From the NCBI GenBank assembly GCA_023055355.1, contig JALJCS010000007.1, positions 5,072,001 through 5,136,000 of the forward strand: DNA of 64,000 bases, given 5' to 3'. Source of the stretch: Agelaius tricolor. Taxonomy: Eukaryota; Chordata; Aves; Passeriformes; Icteridae. Within the stretch, counting starts at the first letter, position 1, and every line of letters starts with the position of its first letter. The notes beneath the pieces were generated by a model. It made no database searches. It saw only the letters and a program-made list of their open reading frames with translations, and was not told the origin of the DNA. A program made the translations under genes and the position numbers. Below are positions 1-12,799 of the stretch, piece by piece.

Positions 1-1607
<1,607 letters not shown>

Positions 1608-1705
1608 TAAATCCTTGGAAAAAGCTCATTTTGTGTTGTCTGCAAGCGCTGAATTAGGCCAAGAAATAATTTGATTTGGGTTCTTGGCGCCTTGGGTCAC
1701 TGCTG

Positions 1706-1838
1706 GAACTGCTGGGCTGTGGGGCTGTAAGTAAAATTTAAAGCAGAAACAAACTGCTGGGTTGTAGGTTTGTAAATGATATTTAAAGCAGACACAAACT
1801 GCTGTGGACTGTGGGGCTGTAAGTAATATTTAAAGCAT
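1706..1838. repeat. Imperfect ~50-60 bp tandem repeat, ~2.5 units
   Basis: Recurring block: a GCTGGGCTGTGGGGCTGTAA-like start, then TATTTAAAGCAGA and ACAAACTGCTG. Lies in the ABCG1 intron between 1525 and 2278. No function apparent. Confidence 0.6.
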
Positions 1839-2277
1839 TCACAACCTGGAAGGAAAGGAAGGAAAAGAGAGGAAAATATTGTGGCACGGATTTTATTTTT
1901 CAAGCAAAGACTGCTTGAATGTAAACATTTTAAAATGTGACTTTTGGTAATGAATGTGATCAGGCTGGGAGGAGGCTGGCAAAGCTATGAATATGTATCT
2001 GTTCATTAAAGCTGGGAGCATTTAAATCTGCAGCCCTAAAATGTAGAAGTCCCTTAAGGCAGCTTTGACAATACTCTTTTTCATTCTCAGGCATGCTTCC
2101 AACTTAATTAAAAGCCTGATGGAGAAGTTACAAGCATAAGGTTGGCATATGATAAAATGAAACTGCTACAGAGAAGATTTGTCAAAGGATAATAATGGGA
2201 TACCTTGCAGCAAATGCATGTGCTGGTTTTGAGCGGTGCCTGTGCATAATAAACTTGTTTGGGTTTTTTTTTTCCAG

Positions 2278-2401
2278 TGGCTTGGACAGTGCATCATGTT
2301 TTCAGGTGGTCTCTCTGATGAAGGCTTTGGCCCAGGGTGGCAGATCCATCATCTGCACAATTCACCAGCCCAGTGCAAAACTGTTTGAGCTCTTTGACCA
2401 G
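2278..2401 (+). CDS. ABCG1: ABCG1 exon: D-loop and H-loop
   Basis: 124 nt, preceded by a long T-run and the acceptor CCAG ending at 2277, donor GT at 2402. The first base completes the split Ser codon of the SGLDSAS D-loop. The exon then reads through [14 protein letters not shown], with the switch histidine, to FELFDQ. It finishes the core of the nucleotide-binding domain and ends in phase 0. Confidence 0.97.
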
Positions 2402-3455
2402 GTATTGCTCTCAGACTTTCTCTGCATGTGTAGGCCAGGGTGCTTATGCTTTCAAGGCATAACCACCTTTTAATCAAAAAAACCATCAAAAAACCATCAA
2501 AAACCATCAAAAACCCAAAAACCATCAAAAAGGCATAACCACCTCTTTAATCAAAAAACCACAAATAATTCTGGTTGATGGCTACAAATCATATAAAGAA
2601 ATTAAATAAATAACAGCAAAATAGACTTTTTTATTATTTTTTTTCCTTCTTCTCTGCCTGTTTCCTTTATTTATGCGTAATGTTTGTGAAGAATCTTGCT
2701 GTTATCAAGACCATTGCACTGGTGATTATGATGCCTTCACCCTTGCACAGGGCTGTCACTGAAGTAAATCAGAGCAATATAAAAGCAGGAGAGCTGCAGT
2801 GTCAATGTCTGCAATAGATCTGTGTATCCTAGATACACATGAAATAATAATAATCAAATTTAGTATTGAAAATTAATTGAAATTAAGTCAGTCAGAGAAC
2901 TTTTCTCCAAGCCAACAATGGCATGTGGACCACGTGTGTTTAGGTTAGATAAAAAATGTATTTTAGTCTTGTCAGAGGGTTTAGATTAGCCCTGTGAGAG
3001 CTGAGAGAAAACCTCCACCACCACAGGTGAACAAACTCTTGCAGATTGCCAGTCTGGCAGGGAGGTTTATTTAAAGTCAAAATCGTGGCTAAAAGTGAGA
3101 GTGATGGAGCTGTTTGCTGTTGCTGTGCTGTCCCAGCTCTCCTTCCATCCCTGCCCAAAATATCCATAATGTGTGGAAATTAGATGGCTTGGCTCTCCAG
3201 CTCCTTGCCTATTTTCAGCATGTGCCAAAGGCTGGAATGAGTGTGTTTCTGTGTTAATGTGTTTGAAGTCCTGCAGGCAATGTGTGCACAATTCCAGCTC
3301 CAGGCATTACATTTTCCATTAGTTGAGATTCCATGCAAAGTTAATTTCGAGTGGTGACAGATCTTCCCAAGGTGTTCTTCCCACAGGGACAAGGAGATGT
3401 TATCAGGCAACAGGTTCAAATATTTTGATGCTATCTCACTTTTTTCTTATTTATT

Positions 3456-3800
3456 TTCCTTTCCTTTCCTTTCCTTTCCTTTCCTTTCCTTTCCTTTCCT
3501 TTCCTTTCCTTTCCTTTCCTTTCCTTTCCTTTCCTTTCCTTTCCTTTCCTTTCCTTTCCTTTCCTTTCCTTTCCTTTCCTTTCCTTTCCTTCCCTTTCCT
3601 TCCCTTTCCTTCCCTTCCCTTCCCTTCCCTTCTTTTCCTTTTCCTTTTCCTTTTCCTTTTCCTTTTCCTTTTCCTTTTCCTTTTCCTTTTCCTTTTCCTT
3701 TTCCTTTTCCTTTTTCTCTTTTTTCTTTTTTCTTTTTTCTTTTCCTCTTTTTTCTTTTTTCTTTTTTCTTTTTTCTTTTTTCTTTTTTTCTTTTTTCTTT
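3456..3800. repeat. Long pyrimidine microsatellite (TTTCC)n then (TTTTCC)n and (TTTTTC)n
   Basis: About 345 bp containing only T and C on the + strand. It begins as TTTCC pentamers, passes through CCCTT variants into TTTTCC hexamers, then T-rich hexamers. It is intronic in ABCG1. The uniform strand bias creates open frames on both strands (FLSFP-type and KGKER-type repeats) that are artefacts. Such homopurine-homopyrimidine DNA can form triplex structures. Confidence 0.95.
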
Positions 3801-3906
3801 TCACTGTTGAGACTATGGACCAGTCTACCCGGATGATCTCAACCTCCCTTAAAGAGGATTTTTCAATTAAAAGTGGTGTCAAAACTTAAAGAACTTGGTT
3901 ATTCTT
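3801..3906 (+). repeat. Interspersed repeat copy, inverted partner of 7037-7143
   Basis: About 106 bp beginning TCACTGTTGAGACTATGGAC and ending near TTGGTTATTCTT. It is nearly identical to the reverse complement of 7037-7143. Both copies lie in ABCG1 introns and flank four exons. Family not recognised. Confidence 0.85.
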
Positions 3907-3912
3907 GGTTGA

Positions 3913-4188
<276 letters not shown>

Positions 4189-4782
4189 TGATTTATACTT
4201 CTGTACATATATTCTTATGTGCTTTGTCCATATATCAACCAAAATAAAAGTAATCAGATTTTTTTTTTCCAAAGTAATTTGAATGCCACCTAGTGGTGCA
4301 ATTTAGCGAATATTGCTCTCTGTTAGAAGTCCAGGAAATAAAAGATAAAGTGTATTCTTTAGTGTTTCATAGTAACTAATATTAGTAACTTTTTAAAGTG
4401 GCTTCAGTTTTCTGTTTGTTTTCTTTTTATCTTGAGCAGTTAGTACAGCTTAGAGCATTGAGGGTTTTTTCAGTGTGCTTCTTAATTTTAAAAATAATGG
4501 AAAGTGCCACAAAAATAGACTTTTGTCTATTTTCTGTATAAAAATGAACTGGTTCATTTAACTTCCAGGATGAAGAGATCTCTCTGAAGATTTATGGAAA
4601 GATAAATTAAAACATTTAAATGTTGTTTGCGTGTGGATATGAATTTGCAGGTGGCATGTTAAAGCCTGTACCAAAAAAAAAATTAAAAAAAATTTAAAAA
4701 ATTTTAAAAATTTAAAAAAAAATTAAAAAGTTAAAAATCTCGTTTTGTCAGTGCATCAAGGGGATTTAACAACAAATCTGGT

Positions 4783-4905
4783 CAGCAGTAACTTCAGCCT
4801 TTGCAAAGCAGTAATTTCTAACTTCAACCCTTGTAAAGCAGTAACTTCAGCCTTTGCAAAGCAGTGATTTGTAAGTTCCCCCTTTGCAAGGCAGTAACTT
4901 CGAGC
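4783..4905. repeat. Short imperfect tandem repeat upstream of an ABCG1 acceptor
   Basis: Repeats of a GCAGTAACTTC(A)GCCTTTGCAAA-like unit, about three to four degenerate copies, ending just before the acceptor at 4917. Lies where the branch point of this intron is expected. Confidence 0.55.
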
Positions 4906-4917
4906 TGTGTTTTTCAG

Positions 4918-5066
4918 TGATGGAAGTGGCCTCGGGTGAGTACGGGGACCAGAGCAGCCGCCTGGTCAGGGCGGTCAGGGAGAGGATTTGTGACTCCGAC
5001 TACAAGAGGGACGCGCCTGGGGAGCACGAGCTGAACCCCTTCCTGTGGCACCGGCCCTCTGAGGAG
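4918..5066 (+). CDS. ABCG1: ABCG1 exon: cytosolic linker
   Basis: 149 nt, acceptor TTTTCAG ending at 4917, donor GT at 5067. It encodes [10 protein letters not shown]... to HRPSEE, the linker between the ATPase and membrane domains. In mammals an alternative donor here adds 12 residues beginning VKQTK. The bases after 5066 (GTACTCTGTGCATC) do not encode that peptide, so only the short form is predicted. The exon is more GC-rich than its neighbours. Confidence 0.96.
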
Positions 5067-5228
5067 GTACTCTGTGCATCTCTGCAGGGAAGGGCAGGGG
5101 ATTTAACCCTCCCTCGGTGGAGGAGGCCCTGGGCACACTCAGCTGATGTGAGTGGGCTTTGGGCTTTCGTTTGTGAATGAAAAGCGAGGCTGCAGGGGAA
5201 GGGGTTTGTTCTGTGTGTGTTCCTGCAG

Positions 5229-5330
5229 GACTCCTCCTCCACGGAAGGCTGCCACAGCTTCTCTGCCAGCTGCCTCACCCAGTTCTGCATCCTCTTCAAA
5301 AGGACCTTCCTCACCATCATGAGGGACTCG
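5229..5330 (+). CDS. ABCG1: ABCG1 exon: linker to first membrane helix
   Basis: 102 nt (34 codons), acceptor TCCTGCAG ending at 5228, donor GT at 5331. It encodes [15 protein letters not shown] to TFLTIMRDS. This is the amphipathic connecting helix with the FKRTF element that leads into TM1. Phase 0 on both sides, so skipping it would keep the frame but remove the connector helix. Confidence 0.96.
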
Positions 5331-6674
<1,344 letters not shown>

Positions 6675-7036
6675 TGACTTGGGATTCTGCCTCTAAGACA
6701 GGTGTGGGGATAAACCTTGCACCCCCAGAAGCAGTGCTGTGCAAGCAGGAACAGGCTGGGCCAGTGGCACTGCTCCCTGCCCAGTTTTCCCAGTGTTTTC
6801 CAGCACAGACAGTTCAGTGTTACAGTCCTGGACTGGAATTTCTCCTTATCCCAGTGCGTCTCAGCCATGCCCTGAGCTCGTGGTTGGACTTAGGGAGGAT
6901 GGAGTAATTTATCTGGGGCTTCCAAGTTATGATTCCTGCATCAAATCAGCTCATTCATGTGGTGTCAGAAGCAAACTCCTGCAGAATGGACTGTTTCATA
7001 GCTGCTCTGTTACTCTGGATTCCCTGTTGGACCATG

Positions 7037-7143
7037 AAGAATAACCAAGTTCTTTAAGTTTTGACACCACTTTTAATTGAAAAGTCCTCTTTAAGGGAAG
7101 TTCAGATCATCTGAGTAGACTGGTCCATAGTCCCAACAGTGAG
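7037..7143 (-). repeat. Interspersed repeat copy, inverted partner of 3801-3906
   Basis: Read on the minus strand it gives TCACTGTTGGGACTATGGAC and continues parallel to 3801-3906 through AAGTGGTGTCAAAACTTAAA. I count a handful of mismatches over about 106 bp. It lies about 220 bp before the exon at 7366. Confidence 0.85.
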
Positions 7144-7349
7144 CAGCTCTAGGGGCTGACATTTTATATCTCATTACAAATCACTGACACTTTTGCTGCT
7201 CTGTCAAAAACCTGAGGGTTCTAGTCCCACCCTGGGACTGCAGCAGTGCAGGATTAGACAGGGATAAATCTTGGTTTTATGTGTTTAACAACAACATTTG
7301 AGTTGTTTCTATGTGAAGCAGCATTGCACCTGCCAATCTGACAGAATAA

Positions 7350-7538
<189 letters not shown>

Positions 7539-7604
7539 TAGTACTGGTATTTTATCCATTGGAACAGTGGGGAAAATGTCCAGATGTGTCTGGTGAAGCT
7601 TCAG

Positions 7605-7930
7605 GGATGAATCAGAATTCCCAGAATCCCTGGGTTGGAAGAGACCTTCAAGGCCATCGAGTCCAGCCCAGCCCCAACCCCTCAACTGAACCCTGGCACC
7701 CAGTGCCACATCCAGGCTTTGTTAAACACACCCAGGCATGGGGACTCCACCACCTCCCCGGGCAGCCATTCCAGAACTTTCTCACCCTTGCTGGAAAAAC
7801 CTTTTCCCTGCTCTCCAGCCTGGATTTCCCTTGGTGCAGCTGGAGGCTGTGTGCTCTGGTTGTGTCAGTGCTGCTGGAGAAAGAGCCCAGGGCCAGCTGA
7901 GCACAGGCCCCTTTCAGGAGCTGTGCAGAG
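7605..7930 (-). mobile_element. CR1 LINE 3' fragment
   Basis: On the minus strand this is the 3' region of an avian CR1 retroposon. The hallmark 3' end appears inverted as GGGTTGGAAGAGACCTTCAA followed by CATCGAGTCCAGCCC. It is intronic in ABCG1, truncated, and has no coding capacity. It is followed after ~45 bp by a solo LTR. Confidence 0.85.
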
Positions 7931-7974
7931 TGAGGAGGGCAGCCCTGGGTCACTCCAAGCCTCATTCAAGGCAG

Positions 7975-8377
7975 TGTGGTGGTGTTCACAGGGGACTCAG
8001 GAGAAGGGAAGAGATGAGAATCTTGACTCCACATTTCAGAAGGCTGATTTAATATTTTATGATATATATTATATTAAAAGAAAATGATATACTAAAGCTA
8101 TACTAAAGAATAGAAGAAAGGATTTCGTCAGAAGGCCATAAAGGAATAGAAAGGAATGGAATGATAATAAAATCTTGTGACTGACCAGAGAGTCCGAGAC
8201 AGCTGGACTGTGATTGGCCATTAATTAAAAGCAACCACATGAGACCAATCCCAGATGCACCTGTTGCATTCCACAGCAGCAGATAACCATTGTTTTTCTT
8301 TTCCTCTGAGGCTTCTCAGCTTCTCAGGAGAAAAAATCCTAAGGAAAGGATTTTTCATAAAATACATCTGTGACACA
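7975..8377 (-). mobile_element. Solo LTR, group A (copy 1)
   Basis: About 400 bp bounded by TGTGGTGGTGTTCACA and TGTGACA. On the minus strand it reads as an LTR starting TGTCACAG, with CCAAT-like ATTGGTCTCATGTGG and ATGGCCAATCACAG boxes, a TATA-like AT-rich stretch and AATAAATC-type sequence. No internal retroviral sequence adjoins it. No clear target-site duplication. Shares layout with the copies at 8494, 38999, 40360, 44687 and 50127. Confidence 0.8.
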
Positions 8378-8493
8378 GGAGGGTGAAGGGTTGGGAGTGG
8401 AATCCTTTTTTAAATGCCCAAGCAGAAAGACAGGTATCCTCCACCTGTCATGTCATGGAAAGGCTGAGAGCTGTGGATTAATGGGAACCCCCC

Positions 8494-9121
<628 letters not shown>

Positions 9122-9154
9122 TGAACAGGCAGGTGTCTGCTGAAGAAGGCAGGA

Positions 9155-9877
9155 GCCTCCCTTGAAATGGAAGATATAAACCTTATCTCTCCAAATTATT
9201 ATGATTTTGAAATTAAGGGGCTCTCGGGCAAAGATATGGGAGTAGGAATAACAGTTCTTTATTAGGGAAAAAATAAAAATACAAATGCAATAATACAAAG
9301 ACAAAACAAAAAAACCCCAAAACCAAAACCCTGACAGAGTCAGAACAGGAGCTGACACCCTGTGGGTCAGGGTGGTGGCAGCAGTGCCATTCCATGGTGG
9401 CTGCAGCTCTCCTGCCTCCCTTGAAATGGAGAATGCAAACTCCCTCCCTCCAAATTATTAAGATTTTGAAATTAAGGGGCTCTCAGGCAAACATATGGGA
9501 GTAGGAATAACAGTCCTTTACTAGGAAAACTAAAAATACAAACGCAATAGTACAAACAAAAAAACCCGACAGAGTCAGAACAGGACCTGACCCCATGTGG
9601 GTCAGGGTGGTGGCACCATTCAGTCGTAGCTGCAGCCTTCCTGCCTCCCTTAAAATGGAGAATGCAAACCCCCTCTGAATTATTATAATTTTGAAATTAA
9701 GGGGCTCTCGGGCAAAGATATGGGAGTAAGAATAACAGTTCTTTATTAGGGTAAAAATAAAAATACAAATGCAATAGTACAAACAAAAAAAACTTCACTG
9801 CCAGAGTGAGAGCAGTCCCTGTCCCCCTGTGTGTCAGGGGGTGGCACAGCCCCATCCCATGGGGGCTCAGCCCTCCT
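9155..9877 (-). repeat. Three tandem ~230-260 bp LTR-derived units
   Basis: Units start at 9155, 9414 and 9643, each with GCCTCCCTTGAAATGGA, TTTTGAAATTAAGGGGCTCT, a CTTTATTAGG-type element (inverted AATAAAG) and GGGTCAGGGTGGTGGCA. The sequence resembles the terminal part of a bird LTR on the minus strand, tandemly triplicated. Intronic in ABCG1. Similar GC-rich LTR-like material may extend to about 10330. Confidence 0.7.
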
Positions 9878-11111
9878 GCAGTGCCAGCTGTGGCTCTGCT
9901 GGAGCAGGGATCCTGCACAAGGGGGGAGTTTTCCTCTGCAGCTCCAGGGCTGCTGGAGATGGGCCTGGGCTCCCTCTGGCAATGCAGGGCAGCAGAAGCT
10001 GCTCCTCTGGCAATGCACTGGGCAAAGGCTGCTGGGCTGTGCCAGCACCTCAGATTGGATCCAGGTAGGAATGCTTGGCTCCTCCCCTGGGCAATGCAGC
10101 ATCTCCCCATGGGATGATGGGATTGGATCAGCCCTGCAGGGACACTCAGTGGCCATGGACAGCAGAGATCTCCTGCAGGGAGGATTGGCTGTGGGAGAGA
10201 GAAAGAAAAAACTGCCCCATGAACAGCAGAGAGCTGCCCCAGCTCTGACAGATGGGAATAGAACACACACCCCCTGCTACATTTTCCAACTTAAAACAGT
10301 ACTGATGGTGTTTCGTGGTCTCACAGGAGCTCTGCTGTGCCCTAACTCTGCTCCCTGTCACGGCTGCTGTGTCCCCAAGACGTTTGTTGAGAGGTGACAG
10401 GCAGAGAGTTTCTTGCTGTAGCAGAGTTCTTGCTGCTCCCCCCTCACCCCCGAGCACAGACATGCCCTGGATGGGAGGCTCTGAAGTTCCTGCCCCACCT
10501 GAAGGGGCTGTGCCTGCCCCTGCTCGGGTGGATTCTCACCTGCTGTCCATCCCAGACTGAGCAGGTCCTGGGAACTGCAGGACTGATGTGTTTCTGCAGC
10601 CCCACAAACTGGAAATTTTCCACAGTAGCTCAGAAGGTTCTTCCATGCACATCCAGAAAAGCTGTGGAAAGAAAGGTAGGAAAAGGCTACAGGTAGGAAT
10701 TTGCCCAAAATCCAAATTTCTGGAAAGGAAGGGAGAGTGGCATCTGTTGGCATGGCTGGAAGCTGGCCATGTAACTCCTGGCAGGAGATGTGCTGAGGTG
10801 ACCATTCCACAGCAGAACAGATGATTCTGACCTCAATATGCATTGATGCTGTCAAGCTTTCAGCAGTAGAACACTTGATTCCCTCTCTGTGCCACCCTGT
10901 GGGGACCAGCATAGCCTTACTGCATGATCCCTGGGCTTCTGCTCTTCCCCTCACAAGAAAAAAAAAAAAATCAGTTTTCTACTATTTCAAACTGTGATAA
11001 TTTGATAATTTGGGGCAGTAGAATTTTTCCTAGGAGTAATAGGAGAGCAAGTTAATTTTTGCTTTTTCTCTGTCTTTCTGACAAGAAATACTCTGTTCCT
11101 TCTCTGCACAG
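9878..11111. other. ABCG1 intron remainder
   Basis: GC-richer sequence to about 10560, possibly continuing the LTR-derived block, then ordinary intron with an A-run near 10960. No exon recognised. Confidence 0.5.
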
Positions 11112-11230
11112 GTGGCAACTTTTGTGGGCCCAGTCACTGCCATCCCAGTCCTCCTGTTCTCTGGGTTTTTTGTCAGCTTTGATACCATCCCAACATACCT
11201 CCAGTGGATGTCCTACATTTCCTATGTCAG
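11112..11230 (+). CDS. ABCG1: ABCG1 exon: TM5
   Basis: 119 nt, acceptor CTCTGCACAG ending at 11111, donor GTACTG at 11231. It encodes [20 protein letters not shown] and continues to WMSYISYV plus two bases of an Arg codon. If the donor is not used, the frame stays open for 36 further codons to TAG at 11337-11339, with AATAAA at 11411-11416 (see findings). Confidence 0.97.
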
Positions 11231-11416
11231 GTACTGCTGGGGAGGCCTTCACCCTCCCATCTGGACATGCTGCTTGTTTGCCTTTGCTTGCTTGGTTATT
11301 TTGGGTGCCAAAAGGACTGTTCTCAGCATGTTCTCTTAGAGTATAAACATACTCATACATGTGATGTAAACCACATTATCTCTCTGCATTTTAAGTTGTT
11401 GATGTTGTGAAATAAA
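11231..11416 (+). other. Possible intron-retained alternative 3' end of ABCG1
   Basis: From the TM5 exon the frame continues through the donor and codes a 36-residue tail with a hydrophobic run ([16 protein letters not shown]) before TAG at 11337-11339. A canonical AATAAA follows at 11411-11416. The parts of a composite terminal exon are visible; there is no transcript evidence. Confidence 0.3.
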
Positions 11417-12570
11417 TAGGAACAGGTTGCTGGCCACAATTCCATGTCAGTCCCTTTGAATTCAGTGGGATTGCACAGCGTGAAAATCTTCCTGGATTTT
11501 GCAGTAGTGGATGTATGAAATAATGGGGCATCACCAACTGAGAAATTGATGCCAGCACCTCATTTTGGAAGAAAATGTATAATTCACTGCTGTATCCTAG
11601 ATAGGTTTGTTGGATAAAGGCCTGTTTTTGAGTTTTGCAGTAGCACTGCCACAAGGGGCACAGGATTTGTGTCACCTCTAATTTAAACTGCTGCTTTAAG
11701 ATCCATAGGCACCTTACAGTGCCTGTGCCTGTGTCTGACTCAGCTGTCTTAGGATGGGGCAATTCCCACCAGGAAACCTCTGGAGGGATAGTTTAGACTA
11801 GAGACTGAAAGGTTTTTAGCTGCAATTAGGAGAGGGGAGTTTTCCCACTCCCCATTTCCCCACTCTGCCCAAGCTGCACTGTTACTGAAAAATCCCAGGC
11901 AAAAAAAATCCTCTTTGTTGCCAAGTGAGGTCCTACACAGATTCCTATCAAAGATAATGAGACTGCACCCCCTGAATTACCACTTAGAATTCAAGGTAAG
12001 GCCTTAAATCATTGCCTGGCTCATGTGGGCTCTCCTGAAGCCAGAGGGAGCTTTCATAGGCATGAGATCCATGATGGTTTATCTCCTTGCAAAAGCAAAT
12101 GCTGGGAACATTATCAGTGAAACTGTAAATGTACAGAGGGAAGAGAAGGGACATTCTAGATTGATGCTGGTTTTAACATTTTTCTGACTCCAAGCCATAA
12201 TTGTATCCCTGTTGCTTGTTAAAAGATTTAAAAAGGCAAAATAATGATGTCACTTTTAAATGGGGAATTTCTGAATATGAGCTGAAATCATGCTGCTTTC
12301 TGAATTAACATTTTTCTCTTGGAGAAATTGCTCTGTGCACCAACTGGAAGCATCAAAGGCAAAACTCCTGCCCTTGTTCCCTCTTACATAAAATGCCTGT
12401 GACCCGCGATGTGCCTGATTGCAGCAGGGATAGAACTTGCCCCAAGACAGATGTGTCAGGGCAATATTGAACCCCTCAGCGTTTCAGCTGGGCTCTCACA
12501 GGGATTGTGTTGCACTTCTAACCAGATCATCACCAGGATTTTCCTTGTAATCCCTCCTTCCTCTCTCCAG

Positions 12571-12799
12571 GTATGGCTTCGAAGGCGTCATCCTCTCCAT
12601 CTACGGACTGGATCGAGAAGATCTGCACTGTGACAAAGATGACACCTGCCACTTCCAAAAATCAGAGGCCATCCTGAAAGAACTGGATGTAGAAAATGCC
12701 AAACTTTACCTGGACTTCATCGTTCTTGGGATTTTCTTCTTCTCTCTGCGCCTGATTGCCTATTTTGTCCTCAGATACAAAATCCGAGCGGAGAGGTAA
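12571..12799 (+). CDS. ABCG1: ABCG1 terminal coding exon: extracellular loop, TM6 and stop
   Basis: 229 nt including TAA at 12797-12799; acceptor CTCTCCAG ends at 12570. It encodes [20 protein letters not shown], an extracellular loop with paired cysteines (LHC and TCHF), then TM6 ([20 protein letters not shown]) and the basic tail RYKIRAER typical of ABCG1. Bases 12660-12713 recur at 16400-16453 with one silent difference. Confidence 0.98.

Noticed and set aside
3323..3889. 188- and 143-codon ORFs with FLSFP or KGKER repeats
   Set aside because: Produced by the pyrimidine microsatellite inside an ABCG1 intron; no gene-like sequence at either end.
9697..10397. Minus and plus ORFs of 170-190 codons
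   Set aside because: Fall in LTR-derived, GC-rich intronic sequence; overlapping frames on both strands with no family match.
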